From CAXMMR01 sp965198995 (GTDB lineage: Bacteria > Pseudomonadota > Alphaproteobacteria > Acetobacterales > Acetobacteraceae): 64,000 nt of DNA. The notes under the pieces were generated by a model. It did no database searches. It was not told the origin of the DNA and worked only from the letters and a program-made list of their open reading frames with translations. Positions 56,329 through 64,000 of this stretch are shown one piece after another (the first letter of the stretch is position 1; each line of letters opens with the position of its first letter). The stretch is from assembly GCA_965198995.1 (NCBI GenBank), contig CBDAQG010000002.1:3053155-3117154 (forward strand), given 5' to 3'. A program made the position numbers and the translations under genes.

Positions 56329-56976
56329 ATGCCCGCCACCGTCTCGCTCCTCGCCGCCGCGCCGATCACGCTCGACATCGCCAACGCCGTCGTGGCGGCG
56401 CAGGACCGGCTCTCCGAGATCGACGCCGCAACCGGCGACGGCGACCACGGCATCAACATGGCCAAGGGTTTTCGCCTGGTGCTGACCCGGCTCGAGGGCA
56501 AGGGCTTCGACCTCGCCCAGGGCTTCGCCACCATCGGCGACACCCTGCTCGGCGACATCGGCGGCTCGATGGGCCCGCTCTACGGCTCGTTCTTCACCGA
56601 GATGGCCGAGGCGATCCAGGGCCAGGCCGAGCTCGGCCGGGACAACTTCCTCGTCATGCTGCGCGCCGGCGAGGCCGCGATCATCGACCTCGGCGAGGCG
56701 AAGGTCGGCGACAAGACGCTGATCGACGTGCTGACGCCGGCCCGGGACGCCTTCGAGACCGCCGCCGACCGGGGCGACGACTTCGCCGCCTGCCTGTCGG
56801 CGCTCACTCGCGCGGCGGCCGACGGGCTGGAGGCCACGCGCGGGCTGGTCGCCAGGCTCGGCCGGGCGAGCCGGCTCGGCGAGCGCTCGCGCGGGGTGCT
56901 CGATGCCGGCGCCGCCTCCTGCGACCTCATCCTCCGCACGCTGGCCGACGGCCTCGCCCAGCGGCTCGCGAGTTGA
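56329..56976 (+). CDS. Dihydroxyacetone-kinase-like subunit DhaL
   Basis: 215 residues. The nucleotide-binding loop LSEIDAATGDGDHGINMAKG contains the Asp triad that coordinates two Mg ions, followed by GDIGGSMGPLYGSFFTEMAE. It supplies the ATP-binding half to the DhaK encoded just upstream. Standard length for DhaL (~210). Four tandem palindromes follow its stop codon, before the dehydrogenase gene. Confidence 0.9.
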   Translation: MPATVSLLAAAPITLDIANAVVAAQDRLSEIDAATGDGDHGINMAKGFRLVLTRLEGKGFDLAQGFATIGDTLLGDIGGSMGPLYGSFFTEMAEAIQGQAELGRDNFLVMLRAGEAAIIDLGEAKVGDKTLIDVLTPARDAFETAADRGDDFAACLSALTRAAADGLEATRGLVARLGRASRLGERSRGVLDAGAASCDLILRTLADGLAQRLAS

Positions 56977-56978
56977 CC

Positions 56979-57117
56979 CGTCAAGCATGTCCCGACGTGC
57001 TTGACCATCTGACGCGTGAGCACGTCCCGACGTGCTTGACCATCTGACCCCTGGGCACGTCCCGACGTGCTCAGGCATCTGACCCCTGAGCACGTCCCGA
57101 CGTGCTCAGGCACCTGA
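56979..57117. repeat. Four tandem palindromes with exact 35-bp period
   Basis: The invariant core GTCCCGACGTGC recurs at 56989, 57024, 57059 and 57094. Each unit is an inverted repeat around CC; the fourth is perfect (CTGAGCACGTC-CC-GACGTGCTCAG) and the others have compensating arms (AAGCA/TGCTT, AGCAC/TGCTT). Direct units are separated by CATCTGAC. They could be a protein-binding array or an RNA hairpin cluster between dhaL and the dehydrogenase. Confidence 0.9.
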
Positions 57118-57130
57118 CAAGGAGCGTCCC

Positions 57131-58252
57131 ATGGACACCATGACCACCAACCCGACGACCGCCTCCGCCACCCTGCCGGCCAAGATGACGGCGGTGGTCG
57201 CCTACGAGCCCGGCGACTACCGCCTCGAGGAGGTCGACGTGCCGCGCGCCGGGCCGGACGACATCATCATCGAGGTCGAGGCCTGCGGCATCTGCGCGAG
57301 CGACATCAAGACCTTCCAGGGCGCGCCGTCGTTCTGGGGCGACAACAAGGGCCAGCCGCGCTACGTCCGCGCACCGATGATCCCCGGCCACGAGTTCCTC
57401 GGCCGGGCGGTCGAGATTGGCGCCAACGTCGCCGCGGCCGGCGTCTACAAGGTCGGCGACCGGCTGATCTCCGAGCAGATCGTGCCCTGCGAGCACTGCC
57501 GCTACTGCAAGCGCGGCGAGTACTGGATGTGCGAGAAGCACGACGTCTACGGCTTCCAGAACAACGTCAATGGCGGCATGGCCAAGTACATGCGCTTTCC
57601 CAAGGAGAGCCGCACGCATCACGTGCCGGACAGCATTCCGATGGAGAAGGCGGTGCTCGTCGAGCCGTATGCCTGCTCGGTGCATGCGGTCAATCGCGGC
57701 CTGATCCAGCTCGACGACGTGGTCGTGCTGTCCGGCGCCGGGCCACTCGGCCTCGGCATGGTGGGCGCCGCGCGGCTCAAGAACCCCTCGACGCTGATCG
57801 TGCTCGACGGCAAGGACGATCGGCTGGAGCTGGCCCGCAAGTTCGGCGCCGACATCGTCATGAACCCGTTCAAGGAGGACGTCGTGGCCAAGGTGAAGGC
57901 GCTCACCGACGGCTATGGCTGCGACGTCTACATCGAGGCGACCGGCCATGAGGCGAGCGTCACCCAGGGGCTGAACATGATCCGCAAGCTCGGCCGCTTC
58001 GTCGAGTTCTCGGTGTTCGGCCACGAGGTCACCGCCGACTGGTCGATCATCAGCGACCGCAAGCAGCTCGACCTCTACGGCGCGCATCTCGGCCCTTACT
58101 GCTACCCGTTGACGATCGCCGCCATCGGCGACGGCCGGCTGCCGACCGAGGGCGTGGTCACGCACAAGCTGCCGCTGTCGGAGTTCAAGCACGGCTTCGA
58201 GCTGATGAAGAAGGGCGACGGCTCGATCAAGATCGTGCTGATCCCGCAATAG
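57131..58252 (+). CDS. Zinc-dependent polyol dehydrogenase, erythritol/L-threitol dehydrogenase-like
   Basis: 373 residues of the medium-chain family. Catalytic-zinc ligands: Cys in EACGICASDIK and His-Glu in MIPGHEFLGR; structural-zinc cysteines in VPCEHCRYCKRGEYWMC. NAD-binding VLSGAGPLGLGMVGAARL. The loop FQGAPSFWGDNKGQPRYVRA and NVNGGMAKYMRFPKES are as I recall from proteins called erythritol/L-threitol dehydrogenase. Expected to oxidise a C4 polyol to erythrulose, the substrate for the DhaK/DhaL proteins next to it. The ATG at 57131 has AAGGAG upstream. Confidence 0.85.
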   Translation: MDTMTTNPTTASATLPAKMTAVVAYEPGDYRLEEVDVPRAGPDDIIIEVEACGICASDIKTFQGAPSFWGDNKGQPRYVRAPMIPGHEFLGRAVEIGANVAAAGVYKVGDRLISEQIVPCEHCRYCKRGEYWMCEKHDVYGFQNNVNGGMAKYMRFPKESRTHHVPDSIPMEKAVLVEPYACSVHAVNRGLIQLDDVVVLSGAGPLGLGMVGAARLKNPSTLIVLDGKDDRLELARKFGADIVMNPFKEDVVAKVKALTDGYGCDVYIEATGHEASVTQGLNMIRKLGRFVEFSVFGHEVTADWSIISDRKQLDLYGAHLGPYCYPLTIAAIGDGRLPTEGVVTHKLPLSEFKHGFELMKKGDGSIKIVLIPQ

Positions 58253-58277
58253 CTGCCGGGGAGCCGGGCGCCGTTCA

Positions 58278-58907
58278 ATGAACAGCCTGAAGCTGACGCG
58301 TCGCTCGGCCCTCGCTTGCGGCGCCGCCGTGGTCCTGCTCGCGGCGATGGCGCTCGACACCAAGGTCGTCAGGGTCGGCTCGGCCGCGGACGTCCCGGCG
58401 AACGTCTTTTCGCCCGAGACCTACGGCCGCGCGGAGTTTCCGAAGGTACAAGCCCTCATCGCCAGCCGCGCCGTCGACGCCGCGACCTTGGCGGCCGCCA
58501 TCAGCAAGGATCAGGCGGCCGCCGAGACGCAGTATGGCGTGCCGTCCGATGCGGGAGCGGAGATCGCCGTCAAGTTCACCGGCAAGGTCGGCCGCGGCGA
58601 TGCAGGCGTCTACGCCGTCGCCGTGCCGGGCGTGCCAGACAGCGTGCAGATCACCGTGCAGACCGGGCCGGCGATCACGGGCACCGATCTGCGCGACGGC
58701 ACGGACAAGATCTCGTTCGGGCAGTTCAGCAACCAGATCGACTACCAGAACGCCGGCTCGGCGCTGAACAACGAGCTGAAGCGCCAGGTTCTGGCCAGGG
58801 TCGACGCCGCCAACCTGACCGGCAAGACGATCAGCGTGGTCGGCGTGTTCCAGCTGACCGATCCCGCCAACTGGGTGGTGACGCCCGCGGCGATGACGGT
58901 GCAATGA
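58278..58907 (+). CDS. DUF2291-family periplasmic protein of a sugar transporter operon
   Basis: 209 residues. An N-terminal export signal (RRSALACGAAVVLLAAMALD) precedes KVVRVGSAADVPANVFSPET, AEFPKVQALIASRAVDAATL, and a C-terminal FGQFSNQIDYQNAGSALNNE plus LTGKTISVVGVFQLTDP, the pattern of DUF2291 proteins found beside ribose/erythritol-type ABC transporters. It may also be lipid-anchored through the cysteine in LACGAA, but the lipobox is poor. Its stop overlaps the ATPase start (ATGA), tying it to the transporter. Molecular role unknown. Confidence 0.8.
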   Translation: MNSLKLTRRSALACGAAVVLLAAMALDTKVVRVGSAADVPANVFSPETYGRAEFPKVQALIASRAVDAATLAAAISKDQAAAETQYGVPSDAGAEIAVKFTGKVGRGDAGVYAVAVPGVPDSVQITVQTGPAITGTDLRDGTDKISFGQFSNQIDYQNAGSALNNELKRQVLARVDAANLTGKTISVVGVFQLTDPANWVVTPAAMTVQ

Positions 58908-60484
58908 GCGCAGCGCCCGAGCCCGCGGTCAGTGAGCCTGCGGTCGGTGAGCCCGCGGTCGGTGAGCCCGCGGTCAGTGAGATCGTGCTGTCGGCGCGCG
59001 ACGTCGCCAAGGTCTATGGCAGCACGCACGCGCTGAAGGGCGTGAACTTCGACATCCATCGCGGCAAGGTCACCACCCTGTTCGGCGAGAACGGTGCGGG
59101 CAAGTCGACGCTGATGAAGATCCTCTCCGGCGTGGTCACGCCCAGCTCGGGCGCAATCGCGCTCGATGGCCGGCGCGTCAGCTTCGCCTCCACCGTCGAG
59201 GCGCGCGACCACGGCATCTCGATCATCCACCAGGAGCTGAGCCTGGCGCCGAACCTCAGCGTGCGCGACAACATCTTTCTCGGCCGGGAGATCCGCCACG
59301 CCGGCGGCGTCGACTTCGCCGAGGAGGCGCGGCAGACCGCGGCGCTGATGGCCGAGCTCGAGGAGGAGATCGAGCCGACGACGCTGGTCGAGGATCTGCG
59401 GCTCGGCCAGCAGCAGATCGTCGAGATCGCGCGCGCGCTGTCGGTCGACGCGCGCATCCTGATCATGGACGAGCCGACCTCGGCGCTGAGCGCCACCGAG
59501 GTCGAGGTGCTGTTCAAGGTCATCCGCGACCTCACCAGCCGCGGCGTCTCGATCGTCTACATCTCGCATCACCTCGAGGAGGCGCTGCAGATCACCGACT
59601 ACGCCGTGGTGCTGCGCGACGGCGCGATCACCGCGACCGCGGCGGCGAAAGACATCGACCTGCAATGGATCGTCCACAACATGGTGGGCGATCATTTCGA
59701 CCGCGGTTCGCCGCCCGCCGGCTACGCGTTCGGCGAAACTGCCCTGTCGGTGCGCGACGTGTGCGTCGCCGACGCGTCCGGCTCGGACGTCCTTGTCGTC
59801 GACCACCTGTCGCTCGACGTGCGCGCCGGCGAGATCGTCTGCATCTACGGGCTGATGGGTGCGGGGCGCACCGAGTTGCTGGAGTCGATCGCCGGCCGGG
59901 TGCCGATGCTGAGCGGCGCGGTGTTCCTCGAAGGGCAGCCGCTCGCCGGCCTCAGCATCGCCGGGCGCATCGCCAAGGGCCTCGTGCTGGTGCCCGAGGA
60001 CCGCCAGCGCGACGGCCTGGTGCAGACGATGTCGGTCGGGCAGAACCTGTCGCTCGCCAATATCGGTGCGTTCACGAGACGGTTTCTCACCTCCCGCGCG
60101 CGCGAGCGGTCGCTGGTCGAGGCCTCGATCCGCAACGTGCACATCAAGACGGCGGGCGGAGCGATCCCGATCGGCGCGCTCTCCGGCGGCAACCAGCAGA
60201 AGGTCGTGATCGGCAAGATGCTGGCCACCAACCCGAGGATGATGCTGCTCGACGAGCCGAGCCGGGGGATCGACATCGGCGCCAAGGCCGAGGTGTTCCG
60301 CCTGCTCGGCGAAAAGGCGGCGCAGGGGCTCGCCGTCGTGTTCTCGACCTCCGAGGTGCAGGAGTGCCTGAGCATCGCCCACCGCATCGTCGTCATGCGT
60401 CGCGGCAAGATCTCGGCCGAGTTCGGCCCCGACGTGGCCAAGGAAGAGATCATGGCCGCCTCCGGCGAAGCCGTGGTCAGCTGA
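58904..60484 (+). CDS. Sugar ABC transporter ATPase with two ABC domains (RbsA/MglA type)
   Basis: 526 residues. First ABC half: LFGENGAGKSTLMKILSGV, a LRLGQQQIVEIARALSVDA signature variant, LIMDEPTSALSATE. Second half: the degenerate Walker A IYGLMGAGRTELLESIAG, LSGGNQQKVVIGKMLATNP and LLDEPSRGIDIGAKAE, exactly as in the carbohydrate-uptake-2 family. The first 25 residues are SEPAV-GEPAV repeats encoded by four 15-base units and are probably a disordered extension. Energises sugar/polyol import with the RbsC-like permease downstream. Confidence 0.93.
   Translation: MSAAPEPAVSEPAVGEPAVGEPAVSEIVLSARDVAKVYGSTHALKGVNFDIHRGKVTTLFGENGAGKSTLMKILSGVVTPSSGAIALDGRRVSFASTVEARDHGISIIHQELSLAPNLSVRDNIFLGREIRHAGGVDFAEEARQTAALMAELEEEIEPTTLVEDLRLGQQQIVEIARALSVDARILIMDEPTSALSATEVEVLFKVIRDLTSRGVSIVYISHHLEEALQITDYAVVLRDGAITATAAAKDIDLQWIVHNMVGDHFDRGSPPAGYAFGETALSVRDVCVADASGSDVLVVDHLSLDVRAGEIVCIYGLMGAGRTELLESIAGRVPMLSGAVFLEGQPLAGLSIAGRIAKGLVLVPEDRQRDGLVQTMSVGQNLSLANIGAFTRRFLTSRARERSLVEASIRNVHIKTAGGAIPIGALSGGNQQKVVIGKMLATNPRMMLLDEPSRGIDIGAKAEVFRLLGEKAAQGLAVVFSTSEVQECLSIAHRIVVMRRGKISAEFGPDVAKEEIMAASGEAVVS
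58921..58980. repeat. In-frame minisatellite, four 15-bp units
   Basis: Units GCC[CT]GCGGTC[AG]GTGA in direct tandem at the 5' end of the ABC ATPase gene, encoding Glu-Pro-Ala-Val-Ser/Gly repeats. Frame-neutral unit length. Confidence 0.9.
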
Positions 60485-60512
60485 CAGCGAACAAGAAAAG
60501 CAGAACCCCGCG

Positions 60513-61586
60513 ATGTCCAACACCAGCCTCTCGACGACGCCTGGCGGCGCCCGCGCACCGAGGCGCAGCATCGAGCTTGGCCGGCTGCTGCTCGAGGGGC
60601 GGGCGTTCTTCGCGCTGATCGTCATCATCGCGGTGTTCTCGCTGCTGTCGCCGTACTACTTCTCGATCGCCAACTTCCTGACCATGGCGTCCCACGTCGC
60701 CATCTTCGGCATTCTCGCGGTCGGCATGCTGCTCGTCATCCTCAATGGCGGCATCGACCTCTCCGTCGGCTCCACGCTCGGGCTGTGCGGCGTCATCGCC
60801 GGCTTCCTGATGCAGGGGGTGACGCTGGCCGCCCTCGGCGTGACGCTGTATCCGCCGGTTTGGGTGGTGGTCGTGCTGACCTGCGGGCTCGGCGGATTTG
60901 TCGGCCTGGTCAACGGCGTGCTGGTGGCGCGCTTCAAGGTGCCGGCCTTTGTCGCGACGCTGGGCGTGATGTACGTGGCGCGCGGCGCAGCGCTGCTGAT
61001 CACCAACGGCCTGACCTACAACAATCTCGGCGGCAGCGCGGCGCTCGGCAACACCGGCTTCAACTGGCTCGGCTTCAACCGCCTGCTCGGCGTGCCGATC
61101 GGCGTCGTCGTGCTGGCGGTGATCGCGCTCGGCGGCAACGTGGTGCTGAGCCGCACGGCGTTCGGCCGCTGGCTGTATGCCTCGGGCGGCAACGAGCGCG
61201 CCGCCGAGCTGTCCGGCGTGCCGGTGAAGAGCGTGCAGGTCAGCGTCTACGTCCTGTCCGGCGTCTGTGCGGCCGTCGCCGGCCTCATCCTGTCGTCGCA
61301 GCTGACCTCGGCCGGCCCGACCGCCGGCGTCTCCTACGAGCTGACCGCGATCGCCGCCGTGGTGATCGGCGGCGCGGCCCTGACCGGCGGCCGCGGCAAC
61401 GTGCGCGGCACCCTGCTCGGCGCCTTCGTCATCGGCTTCCTGTCGGACGGGCTCGTCATCATCGGCATCTCGTCCTACTGGCAGACGGTGTTCACGGGCG
61501 CGGTGATCGTGCTGGCGGTGCTGCTGAACGCGGTTCAATACGGCCGCCGGGCCAAGCGGCCGAGTGCGGTGGCTGAAGCGAAGTAG
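60513..61586 (+). CDS. Sugar ABC transporter permease (RbsC type)
   Basis: 357 residues, eight or more membrane helices. MLLVILNGGIDLSVGSTLGL is the RbsC signature; the cytoplasmic loop LYASGGNERAAELSGVPVKS contacts the ATPase, and VIGGAALTGGRGNVRGTLLG closes the core. It begins 28 bases after the ATPase gene. Its stop codon is immediately followed by a MITE-like element, beyond which the binding-protein gene starts. Confidence 0.93.
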   Translation: MSNTSLSTTPGGARAPRRSIELGRLLLEGRAFFALIVIIAVFSLLSPYYFSIANFLTMASHVAIFGILAVGMLLVILNGGIDLSVGSTLGLCGVIAGFLMQGVTLAALGVTLYPPVWVVVVLTCGLGGFVGLVNGVLVARFKVPAFVATLGVMYVARGAALLITNGLTYNNLGGSAALGNTGFNWLGFNRLLGVPIGVVVLAVIALGGNVVLSRTAFGRWLYASGGNERAAELSGVPVKSVQVSVYVLSGVCAAVAGLILSSQLTSAGPTAGVSYELTAIAAVVIGGAALTGGRGNVRGTLLGAFVIGFLSDGLVIIGISSYWQTVFTGAVIVLAVLLNAVQYGRRAKRPSAVAEAK

Positions 61587-61681
61587 TCCTTTTTTGAAAA
61601 AAAGGACCAAAAAACTTTTATCGGATCAGGGCCGTTTACTTAACGGGCAAAAGTTTTTTGCTTCTTTTTTTCAAAAAAGAA
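61587..61681. mobile_element. MITE-like element with 33-bp terminal inverted repeats, copy 2
   Basis: Arms at 61587-61619 and 61649-61681 match those of the copy at 37.8 kb; the right arms are identical over 33 bases, the left differs at 2 positions. The interior is 29 bases and unrelated to that of copy 1. It begins on the base after the permease stop and ends 35 bases before the binding-protein ATG, so it interrupts the operon without breaking a gene. Confidence 0.75.
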
Positions 61682-61716
61682 GGGCCTTTCTATTCTTGCG
61701 TCACAAAGGAAAAACC

Positions 61717-62664
61717 ATGTCCAGGACCGTTGCACTGTTGGCGTTCACCGCCCTCACCTTGGTCGGCGTCGCCAGGCCGGCTGCCGCCGCCGGCGGGCTG
61801 ATCTCGATCATCGTGAACGACCCGTCGAACCCGTACTGGCTCACCGAGGGCAAGGTCGCCTCGACCGAGGCGGAAAAGCTCGGCTACACGGCGACGGTCG
61901 GCGCCTCGAAGGGCGACACGAACACCGAGGCCAACCTGATCGACACCGCGGTCACCAACCACTCGGTCGCGATCATTCTCGACCCGGCGAACGCCAGCGG
62001 CTCCGTCGGCGCGGTCAAGCGGGCGATCGCGGCGAACATCCCGGTGTTCCTCGTCAACGCCGAGATCAACCAGGCCGGGCTGGCCAAGGCGCAGCTGGTG
62101 TCGAACAACGCCCAGGGCGCCGCGGTCGGGGCACAGCAATGGGTGAAGGATGTCGGCCAGAAGGGCAACTACGTCGAGCTGCTCGGCTCGCCGTCGGACA
62201 ACAACGCCGCCACCCGCTCGAACGGCTACACGACCGTGCTGGGCCAGTATTCCGGCCTGGGGAAGGTCGGCTCGCAGGTCGCCAGCTGGGACCGCACGCA
62301 GGGGCACGACAAGATGCAGAACCTGCTTCAGGCGCATCCCGACATCATCGGCGTGATCAGCGGCAACGACGAGATGGCGCTCGGCGCGATCGCGGCGCTG
62401 AAGGAGGCCGGCAAGCTGGCCAGCATCAAGGTCGGCGGCTTCGACGGCTCGCCGGACGCGATCGCCGCGATCAAGTCGGGCGAGCTGCAATACACCGTGC
62501 TGCAGCCGGTCGCGATCTTCTCGAAGAAGGCCGTCGACGAGGCCGACAGCTTCCTCAAGACCGGCAAGACGGGGGTGGCCAAGGAGAAGCAGCTGTTCAA
62601 CTGCATCCTGATCACCAAGGCGACCACGGCGCGCTACACCGCGCCGTTCACGCTCGGCAAGTAG
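61717..62664 (+). CDS. Sugar ABC transporter substrate-binding protein (RbsB type)
   Basis: 315 residues. Signal peptide VALLAFTALTLVGVARPAAA; mature protein begins GGLISIIVNDPSNPYWLTEG, then GDTNTEANLIDTAVTNHSVA, GVISGNDEMALGAIAALKEA and VGGFDGSPDAIAAIKSGEL, the ribose-binding-protein family blocks. It should capture the polyol or sugar in the periplasm for the RbsC-like permease. The ATG at 61717 follows AAAGGA. Likely made in larger amount than the permease; the element just upstream may set this by processing or termination (inference). Confidence 0.92.
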   Translation: MSRTVALLAFTALTLVGVARPAAAAGGLISIIVNDPSNPYWLTEGKVASTEAEKLGYTATVGASKGDTNTEANLIDTAVTNHSVAIILDPANASGSVGAVKRAIAANIPVFLVNAEINQAGLAKAQLVSNNAQGAAVGAQQWVKDVGQKGNYVELLGSPSDNNAATRSNGYTTVLGQYSGLGKVGSQVASWDRTQGHDKMQNLLQAHPDIIGVISGNDEMALGAIAALKEAGKLASIKVGGFDGSPDAIAAIKSGELQYTVLQPVAIFSKKAVDEADSFLKTGKTGVAKEKQLFNCILITKATTARYTAPFTLGK

Positions 62665-62752
62665 GCACGGGCGCCGCGTGGGTTGCACAGGCCGACGCGG
62701 CCGCCCGACCAAAGACCCATCCAGGCGGTGACGCGCAGGGGCAGAGGACGCC

Positions 62753-64000
62753 ATGACCCATCTATGCGACGAGGCTGACGGGTTCGCCGCCGCGGCGATC
62801 GACGGGTTCTGCGACGTGCATGCCCGCCTCGTGCGGCGCGTGCCGGGCGGCGTCGTGCGGGCGAGCGCGGTGCCGGCCGGCAAGGTCGCCGTGGTGGTCG
62901 GCGGCGGCGGCGGCCACTACCCGGCGTTCGCCGGCTATGTCGGGCCCGGCATGGCGGACGCGGCGGTGACCGGCGACGTGTTCGCCTCGCCGGCGACCCG
63001 TCTGATCCGCGACGTGGCGATGCGCGCGCACCAGGGCGGCGGCATTTTGCTCGCCTTCGGCAACTATGCCGGCGACGTCCTGAATTTCGGCCTCGCCGCC
63101 GAGCGACTGCGCGGCGAGGGCGTCGACGTGCGCGTCCTTGCCGTCAGCGACGACGTCGCAAGCGCGGCGCCGGACGAGCGCGGCAAGCGGCGCGGCGTCG
63201 CCGGCGACGTCATGGTGTTCAAGATCGCCGGCGCCGCGGCCGAGGCAGGCCGCTCGATCGATGCGGTCGAGGCGCTGGCGCGGCGCACCAACGCGCGCAC
63301 CCGCTCGCTCGGCGTCGCCTTCGGCGGCTGCACCCTGCCGGGCGCCGCGGCACCGCTGTTCAGCGTGCCGGCGGGCCGGGTCGCCATCGGCCTCGGCGTG
63401 CATGGTGAGCCCGGGATTGACGAGGCGGCGATGCCCTCGGCCGCAGCACTCGCCTCGCTGCTGGTCGATCGACTGCTGGGCGAGGCGCCGGACCAGCCGG
63501 GCCTGCGCATCGCCGCCATCCTGAACGGGCTCGGCAGCACCAAGCACGAGGAGCTGTTCGTGCTGTGGACGAGTGTCGCCGCCAGGCTGCGGGCGGCCGG
63601 GCTCACCCTCGTCTCGCCGCAGGTCGGCGAGCTGATGACCAGCCTCGACATGGCCGGCTGCTCGCTCACCCTGACCTGGCTTGACGACGAGCTTGAGCCG
63701 CTGTGGCTGGCCGCCTGCGACACCGTGGCGCTGCGCCTCGGCGAGGCCGGCGGCGCGCCCCCTGCCCCGCCCGCCCCTGCCTCGCCCGCCCCTGCCTCGC
63801 CCGCCCCTGCCTCGCGCGCCGACACCGCCGCCGCGCAGCCGGCAAGCTGGCCGCCGGCAGGGGCGGCGTCGCAAGCCGCTTCCCGTGCCATCGCCGACGG
63901 ATTGGGCGCGCTCGCGGCGGCGCTGCAGGCGGCCGAGGCCGAGCTTGGCCGGATCGACGCCGAGGCCGGCGACGGCGACCACGGGCAAGGCATGGCGCGC
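62753..64000 (+). CDS. Dihydroxyacetone-kinase-family protein, fused DhaK-DhaL, 3' end cut by the window
   Basis: 416 codons open to the window end. DhaK part: VAVVVGGGGGHYPAFAGYVG, FASPATRLIRDVAMRA, AFGNYAGDVLNFGLAAERL, VSDDVASAAPDERGKRRGVA and the substrate His in GLGVHGEPGIDE. A Pro-Ala-Ser linker (three 15-base units at 63771-63815) leads into the DhaL start, ELGRIDAEAGDGDHGQGMAR. GHYPAF replaces the GHEPAF of the two other DhaK proteins here, a feature I associate with erythrulose-type kinases with moderate confidence. The start at 62753 follows GCAGAGGA. Third kinase of this type in 13 kb. Confidence 0.9.
   Translation, partial: MTHLCDEADGFAAAAIDGFCDVHARLVRRVPGGVVRASAVPAGKVAVVVGGGGGHYPAFAGYVGPGMADAAVTGDVFASPATRLIRDVAMRAHQGGGILLAFGNYAGDVLNFGLAAERLRGEGVDVRVLAVSDDVASAAPDERGKRRGVAGDVMVFKIAGAAAEAGRSIDAVEALARRTNARTRSLGVAFGGCTLPGAAAPLFSVPAGRVAIGLGVHGEPGIDEAAMPSAAALASLLVDRLLGEAPDQPGLRIAAILNGLGSTKHEELFVLWTSVAARLRAAGLTLVSPQVGELMTSLDMAGCSLTLTWLDDELEPLWLAACDTVALRLGEAGGAPPAPPAPASPAPASPAPASRADTAAAQPASWPPAGAASQAASRAIADGLGALAAALQAAEAELGRIDAEAGDGDHGQGMAR
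63771..63815. repeat. In-frame minisatellite, three 15-bp units
   Basis: CCGCCCCTGCCTCGC three times in direct tandem, encoding Pro-Ala-Pro-Ala-Ser linker units between the DhaK and DhaL halves of the last gene. Confidence 0.9.

Noticed and set aside
56979..57117. Possible short CRISPR array
   Set aside because: Units are contiguous 35-bp repeats that differ slightly and contain no unique spacers; no cas genes nearby.

Overview
The window is 64 kb of GC-rich DNA (GC-rich third codon positions, long open antisense frames) from an alphaproteobacterium. The best guess is Rhodospirillales/Acetobacteraceae, judged from gene style and from a recurring family of intergenic palindromic repeats; no rRNA or marker gene fixes the taxon. 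No tRNA, rRNA, CRISPR array or intact transposase was seen. Only the first ~4.3 kb has visibly lower GC.

Layout. 0-4.3 kb: a truncated secreted protein, then a surface-polysaccharide-like edge (polytopic membrane protein, methyltransferase, acyltransferase-3). 4.4-10.8 kb: an SDR, a GYGD-filter ion channel, and a 1031-residue hybrid kinase (CheR-N remnant, PAS, kinase, two receivers, FixJ-type HTH), followed by ~0.9 kb that may hold a broken gene. 10.8-22 kb: an aldehyde/phenolic-compound block made of a PaoABC-type molybdenum aldehyde oxidoreductase with an AraC regulator, a PhlG-like C-C hydrolase, an amidohydrolase-2 decarboxylase, then TetR, MATE pump, GST and a zinc-free NADPH reductase. 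22-27 kb: remnants of a serine recombinase, a P-type ATPase and a ClC channel lie among intact small operons (ECF sigma / membrane protein / AhpD; a BigR-Blh-like sulfur pair; a sulfite-oxidase-like enzyme; an SDR). 28-32.7 kb: a complete branched-chain amino-acid type ABC transporter on the minus strand. 32.9-39 kb: an ABC-2 exporter, a PhyH dioxygenase, a MetX-like alpha/beta hydrolase, an SDR and an unusual photolyase-like protein. 39.5-50.7 kb: a polysaccharide block built around a 1889-residue protein with three glycosyltransferase domains and repeated beta-rich modules, with a UDP-xylose synthase, two GT90 enzymes and a protein sharing the module. 50.7-64 kb: a carbohydrate-catabolism block, probably for C4 polyols or ketoses, with three dihydroxyacetone-kinase-type systems (two fused DhaKL, one split DhaK+DhaL), an aldo-keto reductase, a SorC regulator, a polyol dehydrogenase, a DUF2291 protein and a ribose-type ABC transporter. 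The last gene runs off the end.

Repeats are the other theme. A modular 90-300 bp palindromic intergenic family occurs seven times, usually abutting start or stop codons and once forming the C-terminus of a protein. Two MITE-like elements with 33-bp terminal inverted repeats lie at 37.8 and 61.6 kb. Four exact 35-bp-period palindromes precede the polyol dehydrogenase. Several in-frame minisatellites sit at protein termini and linkers. All functional calls come from reading motifs; no database search was possible.
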